DNA of 64,000 bases, taken from NCBI GenBank assembly GCA_026386955.1, contig JAPLMQ010000304.1, forward strand, positions 27,934 to 91,933. Direction: 5' to 3'. The stretch's first letter is position 1. Each line of letters starts with the position of its first letter. This stretch comes from Planctomycetota bacterium (GTDB lineage Bacteria > Planctomycetota > Phycisphaerae > Phycisphaerales > Phycisphaeraceae). The notes under the pieces were generated by a model. It searched no databases. It saw nothing but the letters and a program-made list of their open reading frames with translations, and was not told the DNA's origin. A program made the translations under genes and the position numbers. Below, piece by piece: positions 8,083 through 16,077 of the stretch.

Positions 8083-8198
8083 CTTGTTAGCCGGACGCAC
8101 AAGCGACGGAGGTTGGTTCGCCTGAAACAACGGACATCACCCGAAGCTTGCGAAGGGCCATGACAAACCTCCGTCGCTTGCGCGTCCGGCTAACAAAG
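8083..8198. repeat. REPIN-like inverted pair, GCCGGACGC family
   Basis: The left arm 8083-8114 (CTTGTTAGCCGGACGC, ACAAGCGACGGAGGTT) is inverted almost perfectly at 8166-8198, giving a 116-bp element with about 32-bp terminal inverted repeats and a roughly 50-bp centre. Single related arms occur at 12627-12655 and 21702-21730. It lies directly downstream of the sulfatase gene. There is no transposase inside, so any mobility would need to act in trans. Confidence 0.75.
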
Positions 8199-8230
8199 CG
8201 CCGCGAGTCCGATCGGCCTGCGTTGACCGG

Positions 8231-8257
8231 CACATGCCACGAGTACGATGGCATGTG
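8231..8257. repeat. CACATGYCA palindrome, copy 1
   Basis: CACATGCCA (8231-8239), CGAGTACGA, TGGCATGTG (8249-8257). Relative to the other copies both arms carry a matching change (T to C, A to G), which preserves pairing. Copies at 11070, 11213 and 13825 share the 9-nt centre and the flank GGCACC. Confidence 0.75.
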
Positions 8258-8280
8258 GCACCCGGCGATGACCATGCGAA

Positions 8281-8307
8281 GACCGCCTGAAGGCGGAACC
8301 ACAAGCC
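8281..8307 (+). repeat. CCGCCT-AGGCGG hairpin repeat, copy 2
   Basis: GACCGCCTGAAGGCGG then AACCACAAGCC, differing from the copy at 6749-6775 at two or three positions. Here it is intergenic, about 35 nt beyond the stop of the minus-strand gene that ends at 8343. Confidence 0.5.
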
Positions 8308-8342
8308 AAGAGGCGAACCGAAGACAGCGGCGGCGACTCCGC

Positions 8343-9647
8343 TCACCGCGGCGCGTCGAACGCCTGCGGCTGGAACCCCGGCAAGTCCGCGGGGTCGATC
8401 GCGAAGACGTAGATCCGGCTCGGCTGGGCCGCGAGGAAGTCGTTGTCGACCGTGACGATCAGCAGATGCCGCCCGTCGGGCAGGTCGGGGCCGAAGGCGA
8501 GGCCCTCGATCTTCTCGGGGAACGTCGGGCCCGCGAGGCCGTGGCGCGGGTCGAGCAGGTCGATGAACGGCCCCTTCTTCGCGGCGACGATCCCCTCCGG
8601 CAGCTTGCCCTCGGGCAGCGAGGCAACCTTGCCCACGTCGCTCGCGCCGGCGGTATCGACCGTGATGATCCGCTTGAAGGATGCCTTCGCACCGATCTTG
8701 CTGTCGCGCTCGATGGCGAGGAACTCGTGGTCGTTGACCGCCAACAGTTCGTTGAAGTTGTTCGCGGCGTCGTCGAGCGGGCAGACGATCTGCCGCGTCG
8801 CCCCACCCGATTTGGCGTCGAGCTCCAACAGTCGGCAATTCACGCCCGCCGTGCCGTGGTCCTGCAACAGCGGCTGCTGCAGCAGGGCGAAAAGCTTGCT
8901 CCCGTCGGGCGAGATCGCCAATCCCTCGAAGCCCTTGTTGGCCATGCGCCCGGAATCGTTCAGCGCGATCTCCTCCTTCTTGTCGGCCGCGGGCTTCTTG
9001 ATCGAGAAGATCGCGGGGACCGAGAGCACGCGCGTCCGCTTCCCCTCGGGCGAGAACTCCAGCACGAATGGCCCGTACTCATCGGCGATGAAGAGGCCAC
9101 CCGTGCGATTGACGCGGATGCCCTCGGGGTCGAGCCGAAGACCGGCCGGGGAGTTGCTGGCGTCGAATGCCGAGGAGATCCCGACAAAGTTCTCGCCCTT
9201 CTCGTTGACCAGCATCGTGGTCGCGACGAGCTTGATCGTCACCGCGTGGGCCACGTCGGCCTTGGGATCTGCGTCGATGTTCACGTCGATGTCGAACATC
9301 TGCACGCGGCACTTGTAGGCGACCTCGCCGTTGGCCGGCCCGCGGTCTGCGGCGGCGATGTAGCGGTGCCCGCGCCCCGTGTAGGCGATCGCCGAGCCGA
9401 AGCTGCCCAGCCGGTTGTGCGGCGTGCCGTCGGGCAGCGTGTCGGTCAGGCCCGAGAGGTCGGCCGCCATCGCGGGGAGGCTGGCGACGCCGACGAGCTT
9501 GACCTCAGCCTCGACGCCCGCGCCGGCCCCGGGCAGGATCAGCGCGAGGTAGCAGAGGCCGACCAGGGCCAGGCCGGGGCGCGAGGAGCGCACCGGTTGC
9601 GCGGGTCTCACGTGCTTGGCGACGAGGGGGGAAGGTTCAGTTCGCAT
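8343..9647 (-). CDS. Exported esterase-like phytase-family (PF13449-type) protein
   Basis: 434 residues from ATG 9647. A hydrophobic segment at about residues 21-40 ([19 protein letters not shown]) is a signal peptide or anchor. The rest shows features of the esterase-like, phytase-type beta-propeller family: [56 protein letters not shown] and [13 protein letters not shown] blades. [10 protein letters not shown] is typical of these proteins. The enzymatic role is uncertain, since few members are characterised. The start overlaps the stop of the upstream pseudopilin gene by 11 nt (AATGCGAACTGA), which indicates translational coupling. An upstream in-frame start would extend well into the neighbouring gene and is unlikely. 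Confidence 0.8.
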   Translation of the reverse strand: MRTEPSPLVAKHVRPAQPVRSSRPGLALVGLCYLALILPGAGAGVEAEVKLVGVASLPAMAADLSGLTDTLPDGTPHNRLGSFGSAIAYTGRGHRYIAAADRGPANGEVAYKCRVQMFDIDVNIDADPKADVAHAVTIKLVATTMLVNEKGENFVGISSAFDASNSPAGLRLDPEGIRVNRTGGLFIADEYGPFVLEFSPEGKRTRVLSVPAIFSIKKPAADKKEEIALNDSGRMANKGFEGLAISPDGSKLFALLQQPLLQDHGTAGVNCRLLELDAKSGGATRQIVCPLDDAANNFNELLAVNDHEFLAIERDSKIGAKASFKRIITVDTAGASDVGKVASLPEGKLPEGIVAAKKGPFIDLLDPRHGLAGPTFPEKIEGLAFGPDLPDGRHLLIVTVDNDFLAAQPSRIYVFAIDPADLPGFQPQAFDAPR

Positions 9648-10800
9648 TGACGGCCCAAGGGCTCCAGATGATCGTGCCGGCGCGGTTGAAGTCGGTGGCG
9701 CCGATGCCCGAGCCGGTCGGCGTGCCCGAGCCGGAGGGGACGCTCGGGCCATAGACGGTGGTGTTGAGCGCGGGGTTGGCGTTGACCAGCGTGCCGCGGG
9801 TGACGGTCATGTAGTCCATCCGGCGGGCGCTGCCGTCGGCCATCGAGACGTTGCCGCCCGCGTCGTGCCGGTAGGCGAAGTTGGCCCAGTAGCCCTTGCA
9901 GCGGTTGACCGCGACATCAGCATAGGTGCCGTAGGCGGGCGTGGGGTTGGCGAGCAGCTCGGAGGCGGGCAGCTCGTTCTTGCAGGAGCGCCCCTCGGTG
10001 AAGAGCACGGTCTTGGAGACGTCGCCGGGGATCTCGCCGTGGGCGAAGTTCTGGTTGTTCAGGTCGCCCGCGCCGCCCGAGATGGCGATGCCGTAGGGGT
10101 TCTGGTCGAGGTTGGCGGTGGTCAGCCCGGGGATGCCCTTGGAGGAGCCGCCCGTGCCGCGGTTGAGTTTGGAGTTGATCATGTAGTTGCTGTAGAAGCC
10201 GACGTTGGTGGTCTGCGCCGCCTGCGTGATGGGGTTGTAGTAGTTCCTGTTCGTCGTGGGGAGGAAGGGCGGCTTGGGGGCGTTGTTGACCGTGCTGGTG
10301 GAGACGGGCCGCTGGGCCGAGGGGCAGACCCAGGGCGAGTTGGTGCGCGGCGCGACGGGCAGGCCGGAGTTGCCCTGCGTGAAGACCATTTCGCGGTAGG
10401 ACATCCCGTTGGAGATGTATTTGCCCACGGCGTTGGGCCACCAGACGTCCTGGTTGAAGGCGTTCTGGTAAGAGCTGGAGGTGCCCCCGCCGACGGTGCT
10501 CACGCCGTCGTTGAGCGTGTCGACCGTGCCGGAGAAGAGGTCGGGCCCGTCCCAGGGGAAGTTCTGGGAGTTGTCGGTGAGGTAGGTCGACATGGCCAGG
10601 CCCCACTGGCGCATGACGTTGAGGCAGGTGACGCCGCGGGCGGTGTCGCGGGCCTTGCCCATAGCGGGCAGGAGGATGCCCACGAGCAGGGCGATGATCG
10701 AGACGACCACGAGCAGCTCGATGAGGGTGAAGCCGTCCGCGCGCCGCGCGCGGCAACGACTCGGGCGGGCATCGCAGGAGGACAAGTGCGGAAGATCCAT
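9637..10800 (-). CDS. Pseudopilin-like protein with prepilin leader and H-X9-DG motif
   Basis: 387 residues from ATG 10800, which follows TTGGAGACC. The leader is [25 protein letters not shown], the class III/type IV prepilin signal cleaved after Gly and methylated on Phe by a prepilin peptidase. After the helix comes [25 protein letters not shown], typical of planctomycete DUF1559-like proteins. Near the C-terminus [17 protein letters not shown] is the H-X9-DG motif (H, nine residues, DG). The globular part is rich in Asn, Gly and Tyr. These families are numerous in planctomycetes and their function is poorly known; they are envelope-exposed through a type II secretion/type IV pilus-like route. 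It is co-transcribed with the phytase-like gene at 8343-9647, which it overlaps. Confidence 0.9.
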   Translation of the reverse strand: MDLPHLSSCDARPSRCRARRADGFTLIELLVVVSIIALLVGILLPAMGKARDTARGVTCLNVMRQWGLAMSTYLTDNSQNFPWDGPDLFSGTVDTLNDGVSTVGGGTSSSYQNAFNQDVWWPNAVGKYISNGMSYREMVFTQGNSGLPVAPRTNSPWVCPSAQRPVSTSTVNNAPKPPFLPTTNRNYYNPITQAAQTTNVGFYSNYMINSKLNRGTGGSSKGIPGLTTANLDQNPYGIAISGGAGDLNNQNFAHGEIPGDVSKTVLFTEGRSCKNELPASELLANPTPAYGTYADVAVNRCKGYWANFAYRHDAGGNVSMADGSARRMDYMTVTRGTLVNANPALNTTVYGPSVPSGSGTPTGSGIGATDFNRAGTIIWSPWAVNAN

Positions 10801-10964
10801 GCTGAGGTCTCCAAAGGGTGAACGAAGGAAGGATGTATGCGAGGGGGGAGTCGGGCCGCGGTCCGTGCGGCCAAGGTGGGGAGGGACGAACAGCGTTGGC
10901 GAAGGCCGCGTCCACGCGGTCGGCCAAGCGACGAGCAGGATGATGCCAGCGCCGCGCTGGGGGT

Positions 10965-10993
10965 TTCTTAGGGTGTGGTTAAATCTGGGTGAA
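10965..10993 (-). promoter_or_regulatory. Candidate promoter for the pseudopilin gene
   Basis: On the minus strand TTCACC (10988-10993), a 17-bp spacer, then TAAGAA (10965-10970). The leader to the ATG at 10800 would be about 160 nt. Read by eye. Confidence 0.35.
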
Positions 10994-11069
10994 TCGCGCG
11001 GGGAGATGAGGGCGCGATTCGCGGGGCGTGAGGAATCGGCGCGAAGTCCAAGGCGGCCGACTCTGGTGC

Positions 11070-11239
11070 CACATGTCATCGTACCCGTGACATGTGTCTT
11101 GGAATGACGTGCAGCGCACATCCGTCAGAAGGCTTGGAGCCCTCTTTGATCACCGGCATTCCATGATCGTGCGACGAGGTCGCCGCAAGGCCGTGAGCCG
11201 TCCGCTGACCGGCACATGTCACGAGTACGATGACATGTG
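11070..11239. repeat. Inverted pair of CACATGTCA palindromes, copies 2 and 3
   Basis: Copy 2: CACATGTCA (11070-11078) and TGACATGTG (11088-11096) around TCGTACCCG. Copy 3: CACATGTCA (11213-11221) and TGACATGTG (11231-11239) around CGAGTACGA. The two face in opposite directions, so together they bound a 170-bp REPIN-like unit with outward GGCACC flanks. No coding content. Confidence 0.75.
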
Positions 11240-11313
11240 GCACCAGACAATGCGGCTTTCCGACGTCGAGGGCTTTCGCGCGCTTCGACGACGCGACGCA
11301 GCCCACCCCGCCT

Positions 11314-12591
11314 CTACATCTCCTCCACCCGCACACAGTAGATCTCCGTCTCGGGCTCCTCGGGCGTCGCGCCGCCGGGCAGGCCGTGCGTGTAGAGGAT
11401 CGTCGGCTTCTCGACGGGGTGGAGAACGCTGTTGCGGCTGATGTTCGGCAGCCAGTTCGCCAATTTGTCGTCCGTCGGGCTCACCTGATGGCAGGACCAG
11501 CTCTTGCCCGCGTCGGCGGAAACCATGTGGAAGACCTCGCACGACGCGTGGCCCCACCAGGTCTCCACGTCGTCATCTTTAAGCCGGTCGGGCAGCAACG
11601 CCGTCACCGCGAGGTGAAGCCGGTCCCGGCTGTCGATGGTCAGCGTCGCGTCGACGGGCATGCGCTCGGCGGGGAGGAACCTGGCCGCGTCGTTCGGCTC
11701 CCAGCCCTTCGAGCCCCAGCGCGAGACGAGGATGCTCCGGGCCTTCACCCCCGCGTCGTGGACCATCGCCCAGACGTTGCCTCGCGAGTCGATGTTGAGC
11801 CCGCCCAGGTGCGGGTTCCCGGCCGACGCGGGCACGCCGAGGCGCTCGTCGAACAACGCGGGGATCGCCACGGGCTCGCCGTCCATGCCGGACCACGTCT
11901 CGCCCAGGTCACTGGACTTGAGGATCGCCACGCCGCGCGACTCGCGCGTCTCGCCGGGCAGCGGCGCGCCGGCCGTCTGCGTGTAGAAGTGGCTGGCGAG
12001 GTAGAGCGCGCCCTTCGCGTCGCAGTCGATGTGCGAGGCGTAGTGCGTGTATTGGGGCGGGAGGTCCTGCCAGAAGATCTCGCGGGCCTTGGTCCAATGG
12101 CGCATGGAGCGCTGCCGCTGGAACATCGTGGAGGGAGGCCACTCCCCGCCGCGGTAGACGATCGCGTCGAGCCCCTGGGGCGTGTGGACGAAGCAGGGGT
12201 AGGTGCCGAGGTAGCCCACGTCGTTCTGCCATTTCCAGGCGTCGATGCGCCCGGGCTGGTCGGAGATCGCCCAGAGGAAGCGCCCGGAGTTCCAGCCCGC
12301 GCCGTGGGGCCCGAGCATCAGGCGCAGGTGCGGGTCGCCGAACCCGTCGGCGACCAGCGCGGGGCTGGTGTGGTTGTCGCTGCCCTCGAAGAGCCGGTGG
12401 GTCGGGCCCCAGGTCCGCGTGGCGTGGTCGTAGGTGCGCCCGTTGACGGTGGCGGGCCGGTCGAGCCAGACGACGTGGGTCTTGGCCTGGTCGCCCTTGC
12501 CGAGGGTCACGCTCTTGTTGGAGAAGCAGTAGGCCGTGCCGCGGACGGAGCCGTGGGAGGAGAGTAGGAAGGGGGCGGAGTGGCGGGGCAT
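11314..12591 (-). CDS. BNR-4 repeat (sialidase-like beta-propeller) protein
   Basis: 425 residues from ATG 12591. The sequence shows propeller-type repeats: KTHVVWLDRPATVNGRTYDH, DNHTSPALVADGFGDPHLRL, GYLGTYPCFVHTPQGLDAIVYR, SSDLGETWSGMDG (an Asp-box-like S-x-D-x-G-x-T-W), and VSADAGKSWSC (a second Asp-box-like motif). This pattern is that of BNR_4 family proteins, which are found in planctomycetes and Bacteroidetes and are linked to glycan recognition or degradation. I see no signal peptide at this start; an upstream start crosses a repeat element and adds nothing convincing. The ribosome binding site is weak (AGGAACC). Substrate unknown. Confidence 0.75.
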   Translation of the reverse strand: MPRHSAPFLLSSHGSVRGTAYCFSNKSVTLGKGDQAKTHVVWLDRPATVNGRTYDHATRTWGPTHRLFEGSDNHTSPALVADGFGDPHLRLMLGPHGAGWNSGRFLWAISDQPGRIDAWKWQNDVGYLGTYPCFVHTPQGLDAIVYRGGEWPPSTMFQRQRSMRHWTKAREIFWQDLPPQYTHYASHIDCDAKGALYLASHFYTQTAGAPLPGETRESRGVAILKSSDLGETWSGMDGEPVAIPALFDERLGVPASAGNPHLGGLNIDSRGNVWAMVHDAGVKARSILVSRWGSKGWEPNDAARFLPAERMPVDATLTIDSRDRLHLAVTALLPDRLKDDDVETWWGHASCEVFHMVSADAGKSWSCHQVSPTDDKLANWLPNISRNSVLHPVEKPTILYTHGLPGGATPEEPETEIYCVRVEEM

Positions 12592-12626
12592 TTGGAGGTT
12601 CCTGTGCCTATGGCCCCAACAAGCGC

Positions 12627-12655
12627 CTCTTGTCTGCCGGACGCGCAAGCGGCGG
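12627..12655. repeat. GCCGGACGC repeat arm, copy 3
   Basis: CTCTTGTCTGCCGGACGC then GCAAGCGGCGG, matching the arm at 8083-8114 with TCTG in place of TTAG. It lies just upstream of the BNR-4 gene start. No inverted partner is within 200 bp. Confidence 0.6.
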
Positions 12656-12732
12656 CGAGCGACCTACAAAGACGATGACGCGTCGATCACGGAAGGACTC
12701 AACGATACCGCGACAGCAAATGGACCGTCTCG

Positions 12733-13659
12733 TCACTGTAACGGCGCGAGGTCAGTCATCCGGAAATAGAACCAGCACTCGCGGCCTTGCGCCTTGGACG
12801 TCGAGAGCACGCGTTGGATGTTGCCGCGAAGCTTGATGGTTTGGCCGGGCTTGAGGGCCTTGCATCGTTTCGCGGTGGCTTCGTCGACCTTCCAAGACAG
12901 GCGTTCGGTTGGAATCAGACTGTGGTAACGATCCTTGGCGGTAGTGAGGTAATGTCTCGTGTTGAAGAAATGCGCTGCGACGTGAGTTGTCGCAAACTCA
13001 AACTCGATGGGCTGGTGCCAGACTTGGACTTCCCACAGTTCGCTTGGCGAACTGTTGCCTACTGGCTTGATGTTCTTGACCTCGGTCTTCGTAACCACGA
13101 TCGACAGGTCAACTTTGGCACCAAGCATGTTTGCATTCATCCATTCAAAGGACTTCTCCAACACCTCATCGGTCCACCCCATCTTCGGCGAAGGCCTCAC
13201 ATCCGCTGGCAACGTCTGCAACAACGTCACGAGATTGGTGTACGGCATCCGCGGCGCATCGGCCGCGGCGGGAGGCGAGGCCGGAGCGTCCGCCGCCTTC
13301 TCCGGCGCCGGCTTGATCGGCCCCAACTTCTCCGCCCGCATCGCCTCGGCCTCGGTCGGCGGGGCATAGGCCCGCAGCCGGCGCACCTCGCTCTCGAGCT
13401 TCTCGATCCGCGCCAGTGCGTTCGCCAAGTTCTCCCTCAGCTCCGCGTTGAGCCGCATCGAATCCGCGGCCGCCTTGCGAAGCGCGGCCGGGTCGAGCTT
13501 CTCCAAGTCGCGCGGTTCCGAGCCGGTCGCCGGCGCGGCGGGCTGCGTCGCCTGTCCGCGGGCGTCGGCGGGGAACATTGTCGACGCGAACAAGGTCGAC
13601 ACGGCAACGATTGTCGCCGACACGAGGCGAGCGAGTGAACGACGCGAGCGCGATGTCAT
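12733..13659 (-). CDS. Exported hypothetical protein with coiled coil
   Basis: 308 residues from ATG 13659; ATG 13674 is an alternative that adds five residues. An Arg-rich start and hydrophobic stretch (LARLVSATIVAVSTLFAST) ending in ADARGQA look like a signal peptide. A heptad-like segment (LNAELRENLANALARIEKLESEVRRL) predicts a coiled coil near residues 55-85, followed by a Pro/Ala-rich linker. The C-terminal half is a mixed domain with WEVQVWHQPIEFEF, HYLTTAKDRYHSLIP and IKLRGNIQRVLSTSKAQGRECWFYFRMTDL; the last part reads like a small OB-fold or nucleic-acid-binding-like beta barrel, but I cannot assign it. Not recognised as a known family. It stands alone between repeats. Confidence 0.7.
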   Translation of the reverse strand: MTSRSRRSLARLVSATIVAVSTLFASTMFPADARGQATQPAAPATGSEPRDLEKLDPAALRKAAADSMRLNAELRENLANALARIEKLESEVRRLRAYAPPTEAEAMRAEKLGPIKPAPEKAADAPASPPAAADAPRMPYTNLVTLLQTLPADVRPSPKMGWTDEVLEKSFEWMNANMLGAKVDLSIVVTKTEVKNIKPVGNSSPSELWEVQVWHQPIEFEFATTHVAAHFFNTRHYLTTAKDRYHSLIPTERLSWKVDEATAKRCKALKPGQTIKLRGNIQRVLSTSKAQGRECWFYFRMTDLAPLQ

Positions 13660-13824
13660 TCGGAGAACCCCCATGGACGGCCACGGCACAAGAAACGAGG
13701 ATGGATGTGCCACCACAGGATACAAATCGTTGCGCGGCTTGCTTTGCGTCTTGGAACTGACACGAGAATTCAAGACTCGCCCGTGGCACCCGTTGGGAGT
13801 TGTGGCGCTTCATCCATTCGAAGA

Positions 13825-13851
13825 CACATGTCACGAGTACGATGACATGTG
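13825..13851. repeat. CACATGTCA palindrome, copy 4
   Basis: CACATGTCA (13825-13833), CGAGTACGA, TGACATGTG (13843-13851), then GCACCAGACAACGCG. It sits at the 3' end of the minus-strand gene that stops at 13878. Confidence 0.75.
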
Positions 13852-13877
13852 GCACCAGACAACGCGCTTCGCCTTCT

Positions 13878-14438
13878 CTACTTCTCCGCCTTCGGCAAGC
13901 ACGGCGTCGCCTTCCCGCCTTCCTTCTCGCACTTCGCCTCCGTCATCTCGCGCAGCGCCGCCAACCGCTCGTCAGTGCGCACCTGCCACTCCCGCGCGTC
14001 GACGCTCTTGACGAGGTAGTGCACGGGCAGGTCGTCCTCGTCGCTGGTGGGCAGCTCCCAGTTCATCGCCATCAGCCAGGCCTTCTCGCCCTCGGGGCCT
14101 TGCGTGGCGATCTTCCCCTCGACGAGCTCCTCGCTCTCCAGCCAGGCGGGGAAGCGCGATTCCGCGGCGTCGCAACTGCCGCAGGAGAAGACGGCCGCGC
14201 GCACGCTCGGCCCGCCCGCGGGGCCTTGGACGAGGTTGGGCGGGCGGAACGGCCCGGGGAAGACCAGCCCGGTGGCGAGCTCGTAGTAGTAGGCGGGCGG
14301 GGGCTTGTACTCGGGCCGGACGGCGGCGGCGATTGAGCCGCGGGCGAGCCAGGCGACGGCGAGCGCGGTCACCAAGGCCGCCCCGGCTCCGACCCAGCGC
14401 GGGTGGCGGTCGAGGGTCTCTTTGAGCTGGAAGGGCAT
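13878..14438 (-). CDS. Single-pass membrane protein with SCGSC motif
   Basis: 186 residues from ATG 14438. A transmembrane segment spans about residues 16-36 (VGAGAALVTALAVAWLARGSI). The remainder, probably periplasmic, is hydrophilic and includes FSCGSCDAAESRFPAWLE, a CxxC that could be a disulphide or metal site, and a Lys/Glu-rich C-terminus with two more Cys. The gene starts 4 nt after the stop of the upstream pseudopilin gene (14443-15555), so the two are surely one operon. It probably partners the pseudopilin in the envelope. No family recognised. Confidence 0.75.
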   Translation of the reverse strand: MPFQLKETLDRHPRWVGAGAALVTALAVAWLARGSIAAAVRPEYKPPPAYYYELATGLVFPGPFRPPNLVQGPAGGPSVRAAVFSCGSCDAAESRFPAWLESEELVEGKIATQGPEGEKAWLMAMNWELPTSDEDDLPVHYLVKSVDAREWQVRTDERLAALREMTEAKCEKEGGKATPCLPKAEK

Positions 14439-14442
14439 GAGT

Positions 14443-15555
14443 TCAGAAATCCCCGACGGCGGCGTAGGCCCACTTGGTCTGGTTGGGGCACTTGAAGGTC
14501 CAGGTGGTGGGCGTGGGCGAGAGGGGCGTGGCGTAGACGCCGCCGGCGTTGACCTTGCCGTAGGGGGAGACCGGCCCGCTGACCCATCTCACCGAGCCGT
14601 CGTAGAAGCCCATGTGCCCGCCGGCGCAGTCGAGGACGCTGCCGATCCAGAGCCGGTCGCAGGGGTTGGCGGTGAGGGGCTGGACGGAGTTGTTGGGCCA
14701 GTTGACGCCTCCGCCGGGGTTCCAGGGTCCGCGGCCGACGACCTGGCCGACTTGGAGCCAGGGGGCGGAGCCGTTGTTGGAGGTGAGGGAGGCGGCGCCG
14801 GGTGTGCGGTGGGCGTAGCCGTAGCCGAGGTAGTGGGTGGAGTCGGCGCCGGCGATGTTGGCGTCCTTGCCGATGATGATGTCGCCGATCATGGCGTGGG
14901 TGGGCTTGGCGGAGTCGATGCGGCCCGGGGGCGGGTCGAAGGGGGAGTAGCCTTGGGCGGCGCCGGCGGAGGTGAGGTACTTGCCGCCCTCGAAGTAGAG
15001 GCCGTAGGGGCTGCACATCCAGGCGTCGCCGTTGGGCCAATAGTTGGTGTAGGAGACGCCAGTGGTGATGTCGATCTGCGCGGAGCCGCCGTTGCTGCCG
15101 GAGTTGTTGGCGAGGGTGGGCAGGCTGGTGTCTCCCAAGCAGGACTTCTCCCAGGAGGGCGTGCCCATGCAGGGATGGGCGGTGAGGCCGATGTTGCCGT
15201 AGTTGAACATGGCGTTGTAGACCACGTCGTCGACGCCCTTGGTGAACCCGCCGGAGTTGGCATAGCCGCCGAGCCCGGTGGTGCCGGGGAGGAAGGAGCA
15301 GAAGGTGTTGGGGAACTCGCTGCTGGGGCGGCGACGGTGCGGGACGTATTGGACATTGTCCGCGGCGTAGTTGGTCACGGAGACGATCATGCCGCGCGTG
15401 TTCGCCATCTCTTGGGTCTTGCGGGCCTCCTCGCGGGCGTTGTCCATCACGGGCAGGAGGACGGCGACGAGGACGGCGACGATCGCGATGACCACCAGCA
15501 ACTCGATGAGCGTGAAGCCGTGGCGAGCGGAAGACGAGGCATGCAACTTACCCAT
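14443..15555 (-). CDS. Pseudopilin-like protein with prepilin leader
   Basis: 370 residues from ATG 15555, which follows TGGAGATTC. Leader [27 protein letters not shown] is a canonical prepilin-type cleavage/methylation signal, followed by [21 protein letters not shown]. The globular domain is rich in Gly, Asn and aromatic residues, and [16 protein letters not shown] near the C-terminus is the usual conserved end motif (H-x4-DGSVRWV, shorter than the H-X9-DG spacing). The protein should be processed by a prepilin peptidase and displayed in the envelope. The exact role is unknown. It is followed 4 nt later by the membrane protein with the SCGSC motif. The copy at 9637-10800 is a distant paralogue. 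Confidence 0.88.
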   Translation of the reverse strand: MGKLHASSSARHGFTLIELLVVIAIVAVLVAVLLPVMDNAREEARKTQEMANTRGMIVSVTNYAADNVQYVPHRRRPSSEFPNTFCSFLPGTTGLGGYANSGGFTKGVDDVVYNAMFNYGNIGLTAHPCMGTPSWEKSCLGDTSLPTLANNSGSNGGSAQIDITTGVSYTNYWPNGDAWMCSPYGLYFEGGKYLTSAGAAQGYSPFDPPPGRIDSAKPTHAMIGDIIIGKDANIAGADSTHYLGYGYAHRTPGAASLTSNNGSAPWLQVGQVVGRGPWNPGGGVNWPNNSVQPLTANPCDRLWIGSVLDCAGGHMGFYDGSVRWVSGPVSPYGKVNAGGVYATPLSPTPTTWTFKCPNQTKWAYAAVGDF

Positions 15556-16065
15556 TTTGCCGAATCTCCATGTCCGGGATACTGAAGGTCGGAACAGGGG
15601 GGATCAGGGCATCGGCGCCGGAAACGCCGGGAAACCCGCAGAAAGTGGCGTGTTGGTGGGGCTGGATCGTACAGAGAGGATCGTCTTGCCTTCCCCGAGC
15701 GATGGAAAAGATACACCCATTTTAATCCGCGGACAGGTCCTGTTGATCGTGAATTTTCAGTGCATGAAACGAAGTTCGGCGATGCTTGATTGCGGTTGGG
15801 AAGGATTGACGTGAAGACGAGGCAATTATGCTGCCGTGCGGCGTGAAGTTGAATAGTGGAAACCCCGATGGGGCCGGGTTGCCGCGAAAACAGGCGAAGA
15901 CCGACGAGACAATTGGCGTGCGGAACAAGCAGCGAGCTTCGCCGTGGGAAAATGGGCAACGAGCGGGCATGGGGAGCTTGCGCAGAAAGTAGACAGGCAC
16001 GCCGGACATTCGACGGTGATCGTCATGACTCAAGCCCACTGATCGTGACGGGAGTACCGTCGGGA
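15556..16065. other. Intergenic region, 510 bp, with possible zinc-ribbon remnant
   Basis: No convincing gene. On the minus strand a 66-codon frame (16026 to 15826) opens with MTITVECPACLSTF, which resembles the start of planctomycete zinc-ribbon proteins (M-x-I-x-V-x-C-P-x-C), but it has no ribosome binding site, and after this start the sequence loses any resemblance. A +1 shift continues with PARCPFSHGEARC, so this could be a decayed small gene. The remainder is the leader of the pseudopilin gene. Confidence 0.4.
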
Positions 16066-16077
16066 TCAGTGGGCTTG
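16031..16077 (-). terminator. Strong hairpin at the end of the GT2-P450 gene
   Basis: CAAGCCCACTGATC (16031-16044) pairs perfectly with GATCAGTGGGCTTG (16064-16077). Inside, GACGG pairs with CCGTC around GAGTA. The TGA stop of the fusion gene (16066-16068) lies in the 5' arm of the stem as read on the minus strand. There is no clear U tract, so rho-independent termination is possible but not certain. Confidence 0.5.

Larger units (their letters stand above)
10801..11313. other. Intergenic region, 513 bp, no gene seen
   Basis: Contains the leader and candidate promoter of the pseudopilin gene at its left and an inverted pair of CACATGTCA palindromes (11070-11239). Small open frames here have no ribosome binding site and run across the repeats. 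I find no RNA gene. Confidence 0.6.

Noticed and set aside
8083..13851. CRISPR array, because short repeats recur
   Set aside because: The repeats are palindromic, spaced irregularly by whole genes, and there are no cas genes or regular spacers.
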